DNA of 43,671 nt from Chloroflexi bacterium OLB15 (GTDB lineage: Bacteria > Chloroflexota > Anaerolineae > Aggregatilineales > Phototrophicaceae). The notes below the pieces were generated by a model. It had not been told where the DNA came from. It made no database searches and saw only the letters and a list, made by a program, of their open reading frames with translations. The translations under genes were made by a program, and so were the position numbers. Each line of letters starts with the position of its first letter. Within the stretch, counting starts at the first letter, position 1. This document shows positions 9,555 through 17,026 of this stretch, in pieces. The stretch lies in NCBI GenBank assembly GCA_001567085.1, contig LMZS01000019.1, positions 1 to 43,671 on the forward strand, given 5' to 3'.

Positions 9555-10492
9555 ACCTCGGCGGTAATCCAGTCCAGAATTTGCCCTGCCAACCGCTCAC
9601 GGTCAGCCTGATCACGCATAATAGTGTCAGTCATAAAAGTCTTTTTACCAGAAATTTTAAGATTGGAGTCTTGAATATCGTAGACAAAACCGCTGATGAG
9701 GTCTCCATAGAAATCGGCAACAGAGCGTGGTGATACATCATACCCTAATTCTGCCATAAGTTTAGCCGCAGGACCCTTAATTGCTGTTCCCGCAACAATC
9801 GGGCTAACAGCAACGCGAGGGACGTTCTTCTCTAGAAGCAATTCGCGAAATGGCTTCACAGCCAGCATCGGAGCCAGCGAAAGCCAAGGGTTGGAAGGCG
9901 CGATTAAGATCGCATCTGCATTTTCCAACGCCGCAATCACTTCTGGAGACGCTTCAGCATGATCCGCGCCTGCATAACGAAGCGCTTTCATGGTTGGCTG
10001 CCAACGGTAGCGCACGAAATAGGTTTGAAATGGCAGCTCACCATATTCCACAGTATCAATCATCGTCTCAACTGGCGCATCCGTCATTGGTAATAATGGA
10101 TGAAGGATGCCCAATTTATTTGTTAGCTGGCGGGTGACCTCCGTCAATCGCTCCCCATTTCGCAGCGCTTCACTGCGCAGCAAATGGGTAGCAACATCCT
10201 GATCGCCAAGGCGAAACCACGCATCTTCGCCGTAACGCTTTAATGCATCCAGCAGGGCGGTAGTATCGCCAGCCACGCCCCAACCGTTGACCGGATCAAC
10301 TAATCCGCCCAACGTGTACATTACGGTATCGAGGTCAGGGCAAATGCGTAAGCCATAGTGCCAAAAATCGTCGCCAGTATTCACGACAATTGTGAGCTGT
10401 TCTGGCGGCAATATTCGCACTAGCCCGGCAGCCAGTTTTGCGCCGCCAACGCCCCCCACCAAAGCCACGACATGTTCAGGTCTTAGCGCCAC
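9545..10492 (-). CDS. cofD: 2-phospho-L-lactate transferase (F420 biosynthesis)
   Basis: CofD/FbiA transfers the phospholactyl or enolpyruvyl-phosphate group to FO, making F420-0 or dehydro-F420-0. The 315 residues contain VALVGGVGGAKLAAGL (about 9-24), NTGDDFWHYGLRICPDLDT, the WGVAGDT motif and APSNPWLSLAPML, all hallmarks of the family. The frame begins at GTG 10492, inside the last codons of the nitroreductase gene (10-nt overlap), and its own end overlaps cofC. FO synthase (cofG/cofH or fbiC) is not in the window. The start is slightly uncertain because other GTG codons follow closely. Confidence 0.95.
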   Translation of the reverse strand: MALRPEHVVALVGGVGGAKLAAGLVRILPPEQLTIVVNTGDDFWHYGLRICPDLDTVMYTLGGLVDPVNGWGVAGDTTALLDALKRYGEDAWFRLGDQDVATHLLRSEALRNGERLTEVTRQLTNKLGILHPLLPMTDAPVETMIDTVEYGELPFQTYFVRYRWQPTMKALRYAGADHAEASPEVIAALENADAILIAPSNPWLSLAPMLAVKPFRELLLEKNVPRVAVSPIVAGTAIKGPAAKLMAELGYDVSPRSVADFYGDLISGFVYDIQDSNLKISGKKTFMTDTIMRDQADRERLAGQILDWITAEVWD

Positions 10493-11079
10493 AGCACATT
10501 CTTTTCCAGCGGGTTTCGAGATTTGCGCTTCACTTCAGCCGGATACCCCACAGTGATCAATGACTGGGGCTGCCAGCCATCAGGCAGTTCAAGCGTCGAA
10601 CACACTACATCAGGGCAGAACAGCGGCGCACACATCCAGCACGCGCCAAGCCCATAAGCGGCAGCAGCCAGCAGCAAATTTTGCCCGGCCATCGCCACGC
10701 TTTGCGCCGCCATTAAATATTCATTGTGGCTGCGCTTCTCATCGGCATAGCGATCCATATCGGCCATCGAGAGGCAGAGGATGATGACGGCTGGCGCGCC
10801 AGTCACGCGCGCATACGAACGCGCTGCATCCGCTTCGATGGCCGCCGCATCTAAGCCATCTGCTGCCAGATCGGCGCGCAACTGTTCGCCCATCGCAACT
10901 GCGAGGCGGGTTTTAGTTTCAGCATCTTGAATGACGGCAAAACGCCAGGGCTGGCGGTTATGCGCCGACGGCGCCTGAATCGCCTCAGAGAGAAGCTGTT
11001 CAAGCAGCGTTCGTGACACGGGCTGCGCTGAATAGCGGCGTATAGAGCGCCGGGTACGGTTGACCTGAAAAAAATCCAA
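10483..11079 (-). CDS. Nitroreductase-family FMN protein, FbiB C-terminal-domain-like
   Basis: A 198-residue nitroreductase fold with the N-terminal RTRRSIRRYSAQPV motif (FMN phosphate contact), APSAHNRQPWRFAVI (about 37-51) and GLGACWMCAPL near the FMN site. It lies between cofE and cofD. In actinobacteria the same kind of domain is fused to CofE as FbiB and reduces dehydro-F420-0 to F420-0. Here the two parts are separate genes in the same order, so that role is the best guess. The TTG start at 11079 is supported by AAGGGG 5 nt upstream, right after the cofE stop. The alternative is an unrelated nitroreductase carried in the operon. Confidence 0.85.
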   Translation of the reverse strand: MDFFQVNRTRRSIRRYSAQPVSRTLLEQLLSEAIQAPSAHNRQPWRFAVIQDAETKTRLAVAMGEQLRADLAADGLDAAAIEADAARSYARVTGAPAVIILCLSMADMDRYADEKRSHNEYLMAAQSVAMAGQNLLLAAAAYGLGACWMCAPLFCPDVVCSTLELPDGWQPQSLITVGYPAEVKRKSRNPLEKNVLWR

Positions 11080-11088
11080 CTCAACCCC

Positions 11089-11856
11089 TTAGCGAAATAA
11101 ATCCTGATGAACCGGGCGCACCAGATCGCTCGCCCGTCCTGCCGCTTCTGAAAACTGCAAGCCACGAACCAGCACCACCGGGCGGCCTTCCGCCCCTTCG
11201 CCAGAAACAAGGCCAGCAGCCGAAGCGATCATGTCTGCAAAGCCCTGCTGAGTATATTTCAAGATGCGCCCGAACAAATCAGGCTGCCCACGCAAGTCAC
11301 GGAGCGCAGGAATTCCGGCTGAACCAATTGCCACGCCTACATTGCCCATGCGAAATGGGCGACCGTGCGAATCGCTGATGACCACGCCAACCTCAACACC
11401 AGTCCTGGCTTTCAAGCCTTCGCTAATAGCGCGAGCCGAAGCATCCGGGTCAACAGGCAGCAGCAACACCTGCTCATCACCGCCATCCAGATTGGACTGG
11501 TCAATGCCGGCATTCGCAGAGACAAACCCCAGTTTGTGGCGCACAATCAGGGTGTTCACGCCTTCGCGAGAAACTTCCTGACTTTCACGCAGCACTAATT
11601 CAACCATGCGCGGATCTTTACCAACAATTTCGGCATGGCGCAGGGCTTCATCTCCTGGCTGCACATCAGCAAGGCGCACAAACCGCCCCTCAGACTTGGA
11701 AACGATCTTGGACGTGACGACTAGCACATCCCGCGCCTGTAAAACTAAACCGGCCTGTTCAAGCGCCGCGATAATAGTCGCAACCAGATCAGTGCCAGGC
11801 ACGATGATCGGGATGCCGGGCAGCGCGGTTAAGCGAATATCAGGGGATATAGACAT
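11089..11856 (-). CDS. cofE: Coenzyme F420-0:L-glutamate ligase
   Basis: CofE adds glutamates to F420-0 with GTP, giving the polyglutamyl tail. The sequence shows the family N-terminus LTALPGIPIIVPGTDL, DVLVVTSKIVSKSEGR, GFVSANAGIDQSN (metal/GTP site), VVISDSHGRPFR and VGVAIGSAG. About 255 residues from ATG 11856, close to the single-domain archaeal form. The frame extends to 11895, but that would overlap npdG by 32 nt and lacks family similarity, whereas ATG 11856 falls 7 nt after the npdG stop. The nitroreductase follows after 9 nt. Confidence 0.94.
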   Translation of the reverse strand: MSISPDIRLTALPGIPIIVPGTDLVATIIAALEQAGLVLQARDVLVVTSKIVSKSEGRFVRLADVQPGDEALRHAEIVGKDPRMVELVLRESQEVSREGVNTLIVRHKLGFVSANAGIDQSNLDGGDEQVLLLPVDPDASARAISEGLKARTGVEVGVVISDSHGRPFRMGNVGVAIGSAGIPALRDLRGQPDLFGRILKYTQQGFADMIASAAGLVSGEGAEGRPVVLVRGLQFSEAAGRASDLVRPVHQDLFR

Positions 11857-11863
11857 GATCGGG

Positions 11864-12532
11864 TTATATGCCAGTAATGCGGATACCACTACCATGCACG
11901 TTGTACTTTTTGTTGATGTACAACAGCACCGGCGTTAACGCCTCAACCGCAATCGCATTGACCAGCAGCCCGGCATCAACAGCCCGCATACCAGCCGCTT
12001 CAACCAGCCTGGTAACCTCAGCCTTCGCATCAGCATCATCGCCAGTGATCAACACGTCACAGTCAACGGTTACAGCAGGATCAACCAGCTTTTCTGCGCT
12101 CACGTTCTGAAAGGCTGCTACAACTTTTACACCATCGCCTAAAAACGCCTGAGCTTCGAGGGCGGCGGCTTTGCCTTCAGGAATACTTACGCTGCGCACT
12201 TTTGGCGGAGCCAGTGGAACGGTTACATCTACGAGAATTTTTCCGACAAGCTGATCTTTCACGCTTTCCAGCGTGGCGCGGTGCGCGCTGTAAGGAACGG
12301 TTAACACCACCAGATTCGCCTGCTGCGCCGCCGAAATATTGTCCATACCGACCAAGTATGCGCCGCCGAGCGACTCGTTCAACTCTGCCGCGCGGTTCTG
12401 GGCTTTTTCCGCCTCACGCGAGCCGATGATTACATGGTAGCCATGCAGCGCCCAACGCGCCGCTAAGCCGCTGCCTTCCTTGCCTGTGCCACCGAGCACA
12501 GCAACCGTAACCAGAGTACGGTCTTCCGCCAT
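11864..12532 (-). CDS. npdG: NADPH-dependent F420 reductase
   Basis: This enzyme moves hydride between NADP(H) and F420, linking the F420 pool to NADPH. The N-terminal Rossmann motif is AVLGGTGKEGSGLAARWALHG (about 11-31), followed by GSREAEKA (NADP phosphate contact), VLTVPYSAH and a C-terminal all-helical part ending VNAIAVEALTPVLLYINKKY. About 222 residues. ATG 12532 overlaps the ssnA stop codon by one base (TAATG), so translation is probably coupled to ssnA. cofE starts 7 nt after its stop. Confidence 0.93.
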   Translation of the reverse strand: MAEDRTLVTVAVLGGTGKEGSGLAARWALHGYHVIIGSREAEKAQNRAAELNESLGGAYLVGMDNISAAQQANLVVLTVPYSAHRATLESVKDQLVGKILVDVTVPLAPPKVRSVSIPEGKAAALEAQAFLGDGVKVVAAFQNVSAEKLVDPAVTVDCDVLITGDDADAKAEVTRLVEAAGMRAVDAGLLVNAIAVEALTPVLLYINKKYNVHGSGIRITGI

Positions 12533-13881
12533 TATTGCACACTCCCCTGAAAATATGACTGGTAACGCGCCCAAACCTGCGGCGCAAGCGCTATCGCTTC
12601 TTCCGCGATAGCACGTTCATCCAAAGTTAACAGCTTACGGTCACGCATTAGCCAGCGACCATCAACCATCGTGGCAGTCACCATTGACGGCTCAAAACCG
12701 AAAATGATATGCCAAGGCAGATTGCCACTTTCCAGCGGCGTAAACGGCTGATAATCCACCAGAATTAAATCAGCACGGCTGCCAGCAGCCAACTTACCAA
12801 GACCAGCGCCCGTGAAAAACTGCTCTGCCAGACGCGCATTATTCTTAACTGCGGCATTGAACACATCGGAACCATTCGCACGGCGGGGATCGCGATTGAC
12901 CACTTTATGCAGGAAGTACGCCGCCTTCCATTCTTCCCACATGGCATTGCTAAAGCCGTCATTGCCGATGCATATATTCATGCTGCGCGACATAAAATCA
13001 TCAAAAGCCATCGCGCCGACTGCATTATTCATGTTGGAGCGCGGTTGATGCGTGACCCATATCCCTTTGCCAGCAAGCAAATCGCGCTCACTTTCGTCAA
13101 TATGGACGCAGTGCGCGGTGATAGTCTTTCGGCGCAGCAAGCCGAATTTGTCCAGCCGCTGCACCACCCGCAATCCCGATTTGTTCACAGAGTCAATTTC
13201 ATCGGCTTCATGCTCGGCCACATGCACATGAAACCCTTCATCGGCGGGGTTGGCATCGGCGCACGCGGCTAAGGTGACATCGCTCAGGCTAAGGCTGGCA
13301 TGCAGCCCAAAGGTGCCCCGCAGCCGCGCGCTATCCCGCGCAGCTTTCATGAAACGCACATTTTCCTGAATACCCGCGTGGGCTTTATCTAAACCGTCAC
13401 GATCCGTGACTTCATAGCACAACACCGCCCGAAGCCCCGCCTGATCCACCGCTCCAGCGATCAAATCAAGGCTGCCCTCAATAAAATTTGGGCTGGCATG
13501 ATGATCAAACAGCGTTGTAGTGCCATGCTTGACGGCATCCACAAGGCATACTAAGGCGCTGGCACGAACAGCATCTCGATCTAACGCCTTATCTAAATTC
13601 CACCATAGACGGGTGAGTATTTCCGGGAAATCTTTGGGCGCAGGGCCGGGAATACCCATACCCCGCGCATAAGCCCCATAAAAATGGGTATGCGCGCAAA
13701 TGCTGCCGGGCATGATCCACTGCCCGTTAACATCCACCTGCTCGTCTTGCGGGAAACGTTCCTGCAATTCGCGCTGCGGCGCGATTTCAGCGATGCTGCT
13801 GCCTACGATCCGTAAGGCATAATTGTGAAGAACGCGATTGCTATCGTCACAGGTGATAATGCGGCCATTGATCAAGAGCAT
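12532..13881 (-). CDS. ssnA: SsnA-type aminohydrolase
   Basis: An amidohydrolase-superfamily protein of about 449 residues closely resembling E. coli SsnA, from the gene set now linked to anaerobic urate and purine breakdown. Visible: MPGSICAHTHFYGAYARGM with metal ligands His64 and His66, DHHASPNFIEGSLDLI, HVHVAEHEAD, AHCVHIDE, RSNMNN and the metal aspartate in GNDGFSN. The frame could begin at TTG 13887, but ATG 13881, 2 nt after the upstream stop, fits better. It overlaps npdG by one base. The exact ring substrate of SsnA is not settled; a deaminating or ring-opening step on a purine-derived intermediate is inferred. Confidence 0.88.
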   Translation of the reverse strand: MLLINGRIITCDDSNRVLHNYALRIVGSSIAEIAPQRELQERFPQDEQVDVNGQWIMPGSICAHTHFYGAYARGMGIPGPAPKDFPEILTRLWWNLDKALDRDAVRASALVCLVDAVKHGTTTLFDHHASPNFIEGSLDLIAGAVDQAGLRAVLCYEVTDRDGLDKAHAGIQENVRFMKAARDSARLRGTFGLHASLSLSDVTLAACADANPADEGFHVHVAEHEADEIDSVNKSGLRVVQRLDKFGLLRRKTITAHCVHIDESERDLLAGKGIWVTHQPRSNMNNAVGAMAFDDFMSRSMNICIGNDGFSNAMWEEWKAAYFLHKVVNRDPRRANGSDVFNAAVKNNARLAEQFFTGAGLGKLAAGSRADLILVDYQPFTPLESGNLPWHIIFGFEPSMVTATMVDGRWLMRDRKLLTLDERAIAEEAIALAPQVWARYQSYFQGSVQ

Positions 13882-13883
13882 AT

Positions 13884-14330
13884 TCAATTACCCTGTTTGT
13901 CAGGGAAGCGCTGCACGAAGCGCGCATCCGTGAGGTAAAGATCAGAGATCGTCTTTGCCTCACAAAAACGATCCCATGTTGTGAATAAGAATGTAACTGC
14001 CCGTCTTCCCGGATTCAAGATCGGCGGGGTCTTGCCCTGAATCTGGCCCAGAGCGATGCGATAATATAATTCCGCTGCCCGCTGGTGATCGGCTTCCTGA
14101 GGCAGAAGATCACGCCGCCTCAGCAGTTCAACCCCTTGCAAACGAGCATAATAGTAAATACCGCTTTTGCCCTGCGCTAACGATCTGTTCAGGAAAAAGG
14201 CGATGTACTCATAATCCACTACGCCCTTAAACCGTGCCAGCGGAATACGATACCAGCGATCATTGAGCGCCGCTGCCAGATCACGCTTGCGATTGATCAC
14301 GCCAACCAGCACGCGATCTTCAGGGTACAC
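13884..14330 (-). CDS. Conserved hypothetical protein, possible PUA/EVE-like domain
   Basis: A 148-residue protein without a named family that I can assign. Its text (VLVGVINRKRDLAAALNDRWYRIPLAR, then YIAFFLNRSL, GIYYYARLQGVELLRRRDLLP, ELYYRIALGQI and a C-terminal ITTxxR-like TFLFTTWDRFCEAKTISDL) resembles a domain that I recall from Chloroflexota and cyanobacteria, sometimes fused to DUF559-type nucleases. The Trp-Tyr-Arg-Ile-Pro segment resembles PUA-like nucleic-acid-binding folds. The start is GTG 14330, 6 nt after the upstream PLP enzyme. Its stop lies 2 nt before ssnA, so it is in the operon. RNA or modified-DNA binding is only a guess. Confidence 0.7.
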   Translation of the reverse strand: MYPEDRVLVGVINRKRDLAAALNDRWYRIPLARFKGVVDYEYIAFFLNRSLAQGKSGIYYYARLQGVELLRRRDLLPQEADHQRAAELYYRIALGQIQGKTPPILNPGRRAVTFLFTTWDRFCEAKTISDLYLTDARFVQRFPDKQGN

Positions 14331-14336
14331 AGCAGA

Positions 14337-15725
14337 TTACACAGGAAGCGCCGCGCGCAAAGCATTCAGGCGCGAGTCAATTTCAGCCACTTTCGCCTGA
14401 TGCGCCTGCCACCACGCAGGATCGCGCTGGGCATCCAGCTCTTCAACTGTCTTACCCTGCTGCTCAACCCACGTATAGTATTTCAGATTGTGCCAGCGTT
14501 CGCGTGCCTGCCGCGTGCCATCCTGCACCCAGTCGGTGGTAGCGGCATGGAAAATGCCTTCTACACGGCCAACAGCCGCAGCTTCATCAAGCGCGCCATA
14601 CTGTTCACGCATGGCATCCATCACTGAGTAATAGCGATCCAGGCTATCAGCGGCAGCAGTAAATACCACATCACCACGCCCGAAGCCGTAGGTTTTCGCG
14701 GTCTTGATCGCGCCAAGGATATGGCAAACGCCGCTGATCCCGAACAACGTGCTCAGGAACTGTGCCTGCGCTTCTGGCACGCCAAAACGATTGACGAGCG
14801 CAGCCACACCGGCAGGCTCGCTTAACAACTGCAACCCTTTTTTGCAGGCCATATCGTCTATGCACATGACCGCATCGGTATTCCATACGTTATGAATCCA
14901 GGTGACGTGCTTATCGCCAATGCCCTGAATATCGTGGGAACCGTAGCCGTTGTTATAGAGCGTCGGGCATTGAATCGGCTCCAGCGCCACGTTCACCGCA
15001 TCGGGGAATACCTGCTTCACGCGATCCCCTGCCGCGTTGGTGCCACCGCTTCCCGGCGCCCACACAAAAGCCGCCACTTTGCCGTTCCCGATACCCCGTT
15101 CCTTCAATTCCCCAGCCAGTTCAACGATAGTGTTACCGGTGACGTGATAGTGGAAACGGTAGTTCCCCATCTCTGCGAACTGATTGAGGATGCGGATATT
15201 GGGATTTGAGGTTCGCAGACGATGCGTTTCGTCATAAATTTCCTTGACGTTGCTTTCGGAGCCGTAGGTTTTGATCACCTTAGCGCCGTAGCTTTCAATA
15301 CGCTCAAACCGTTCGCGGCTCATGCCCTCAGGCAGCACTACAAGGCTGTTACAGCCCATACGCCCGCCAACCCACGCGCCGCCAATGCCAAAATTACCTG
15401 TAGAAGGCCAAACCAGCGTGTTTACCTGTGGGTCAACTTCCCCGAACAATTCCTTTTCGAGCAAAATGCTGTAAGCGGCGCCAACTTTATGACTGCCAGA
15501 AGGAAATGATTTGCCATACATGACGACAATATCGGCATCTACGCCGGTCAGTTCATGCGGCAGCACAACGTGATAGACCTGATTTTCAGGATCACGCCAG
15601 GTGATATTGAACAGGTTGATTGGCTCCAATGGCTGTTCGCGGAGCGCCTGCACTGCTTTTGCGCGTACTGCCGAGTCAATCTTTTGGGGGTGCAGCATCT
15701 CTTCAAAAGTTGGGCCAGTAATCAA
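14337..15725 (-). CDS. Fold-type II PLP-dependent enzyme, cysteine/threonine-synthase-like, unknown specificity
   Basis: A 462-residue PLP enzyme of the tryptophan-synthase-beta/threonine-synthase fold. The PLP lysine is in SFPSGSHKVGAAY (Lys80), the substrate loop is WPSTGNFGIGGAW (about 107-118), and the phosphate-binding run is WAPGSGGTNAAGD. It is longer than cysteine synthase (about 310) and lacks a zinc ribbon. Homologues are usually called just 'PLP-dependent protein subunit beta'. The TTG start at 15725 overlaps the previous stop (TTGA). The location near ssnA, arcC, ygeW and ygeY suggests it could fill the slot taken by YgeX (diaminopropionate ammonia-lyase) in enterobacterial clusters, but it does not carry YgeX-like text, so this is inference. 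Confidence 0.85.
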   Translation of the reverse strand: MITGPTFEEMLHPQKIDSAVRAKAVQALREQPLEPINLFNITWRDPENQVYHVVLPHELTGVDADIVVMYGKSFPSGSHKVGAAYSILLEKELFGEVDPQVNTLVWPSTGNFGIGGAWVGGRMGCNSLVVLPEGMSRERFERIESYGAKVIKTYGSESNVKEIYDETHRLRTSNPNIRILNQFAEMGNYRFHYHVTGNTIVELAGELKERGIGNGKVAAFVWAPGSGGTNAAGDRVKQVFPDAVNVALEPIQCPTLYNNGYGSHDIQGIGDKHVTWIHNVWNTDAVMCIDDMACKKGLQLLSEPAGVAALVNRFGVPEAQAQFLSTLFGISGVCHILGAIKTAKTYGFGRGDVVFTAAADSLDRYYSVMDAMREQYGALDEAAAVGRVEGIFHAATTDWVQDGTRQARERWHNLKYYTWVEQQGKTVEELDAQRDPAWWQAHQAKVAEIDSRLNALRAALPV

Positions 15726-15979
15726 GATATTTCTCCAGAATCTGTTTCAGAATCGTCTAATTGCAACTGCGCTTCCAGATCACGCATCTCGTTTTGCAGA
15801 TCGTCACGCTGACGAGCCAGTTTACGATAGCGCGCCAGTTCCCACTGCGGCATATTTTCGCTTGCGCCGCCATATTCCATCAAGAGCCGATCAATCTGTT
15901 GATCCAGCTCCTCATATTCCAGCACCACCTGCTGGTAACGCTGAACTATCGCCTGTAAATCGCTTTCCGGATCGCTCAT
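15722..15979 (-). CDS. Small coiled-coil protein, unknown function
   Basis: An 85-residue, strongly charged protein. Two helical stretches with heptad-like leucines (LQAIVQRYQQVVLEYEELD and YRKLARQRDDLQNEMRDLEA) are separated by a Gly/Asn/Pro turn, consistent with a helical hairpin or dimeric coiled coil; the C-terminus is acidic. The start ATG 15979 overlaps the GT2 stop (ATGA), and its own stop overlaps the PLP enzyme start (TTGA), so it is firmly embedded in the operon. No family recognised. Confidence 0.72.
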   Translation of the reverse strand: MSDPESDLQAIVQRYQQVVLEYEELDQQIDRLLMEYGGASENMPQWELARYRKLARQRDDLQNEMRDLEAQLQLDDSETDSGEIS

Positions 15980-17019
15980 ACAGTTTCCCCGGCGGCAGCT
16001 CCTTCAATTTCTGCTTCTATGGCGTCAGGCATATTTTCACGCGCATGGGCAGCTAAAGGCACAGGCTGCTGTGGCGAAAAGCCTTCACGCCGCGCCACAA
16101 CATACAGCGGGCGGTTGCGGGTTTCGTCGTAGATGCGCGCCACATACTGACCCAGAAAGAACATAAAGAATAGCTGGAAAGCGCTCATCAGCAAAACCAC
16201 GATAATGGTTGTGGCCTGCCCGCCAAAAAAATCCACGCCGTAGAACAAGCGAAGAATTGCGACGATGGGTATTGCCAGCAGCGCCAGAAAGCCTAGAATA
16301 CCGCTGACGTAGAGCATGATTTGCAGCGGGAAATAAGAGAAACTGGTGATGCCGTCCATCGCAAACCGGATCATTTTGCGCAGCGGGTACTTTGTTTCGC
16401 CGCTATGCCGGGCATCACGCACATAGCTCACGCCAGTCTGTTTGAAACCCACCCAACTGGTCATGCCGCGAATGAAGCGGTTATGTTCACGCATGTGCTG
16501 AAGCACTTCAACCACGCTGCGATCCATCAATCGAAAATCACCGGTATCTACGGGAATATCAACATCGGTGATGCGATACATAACGCGGTAAAACATCTTG
16601 GCTGAAAACTCTTTGAACCAGCTTTCACCCTCACGTTTTTCGCGCACAGCGTACACAACCTGATACCCCGCGCGCCAACGCTCGATCATCTCCAGAATAA
16701 GTTCCGGCGGGTCTTGAAGGTCGGCGTCAATCAGAATCGTGGCATCGCCCAAAGCATGATCAATGCCCGCCGTAACAGCGGTCTGGTGGCCGAAATTACG
16801 GGCAAAATGAATACACTTTATGCGCGGATCGCGGTCTGCCAATGCATCCATCAATACCGATGAACGATCCCTGCTGCCATCGTTCACCATGATCAGTTCC
16901 CAGCTTTCGCCAGTTGAATCCATCACCTGCGATATACGCTCATAAAGCAGGTCAATATTGCCCTCTTCATTGTAGATGGGGGCAACAATTGAAAATACGG
17001 GATGCACTCGCTCGCTCAT
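15976..17019 (-). CDS. Family 2 glycosyltransferase with two C-terminal membrane helices (GtrB/DPM1-like)
   Basis: This enzyme probably transfers a sugar from a nucleotide donor to undecaprenyl phosphate at the inner face of the membrane. The GT2 fold is clear: FSIVAPIYNEEGNIDLLYERI (about 9-29), MVNDGSRD (44-51), the metal-binding DADLQDPP (98-105) and VDTGDFRLMDR. Two transmembrane helices lie at about 230-290, followed by ARIYDETRNRPLYVV, as in bactoprenol glucosyltransferases. About 347 residues from ATG 17019, which has GAGG 5 nt upstream. The frame runs on to 17088, but that would overlap the upstream gene. It could supply lipid-linked sugar to the GT-C enzyme at 5183-7719. Confidence 0.92.
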   Translation of the reverse strand: MSERVHPVFSIVAPIYNEEGNIDLLYERISQVMDSTGESWELIMVNDGSRDRSSVLMDALADRDPRIKCIHFARNFGHQTAVTAGIDHALGDATILIDADLQDPPELILEMIERWRAGYQVVYAVREKREGESWFKEFSAKMFYRVMYRITDVDIPVDTGDFRLMDRSVVEVLQHMREHNRFIRGMTSWVGFKQTGVSYVRDARHSGETKYPLRKMIRFAMDGITSFSYFPLQIMLYVSGILGFLALLAIPIVAILRLFYGVDFFGGQATTIIVVLLMSAFQLFFMFFLGQYVARIYDETRNRPLYVVARREGFSPQQPVPLAAHARENMPDAIEAEIEGAAAGETV

Positions 17020-17026
17020 TGCAACC

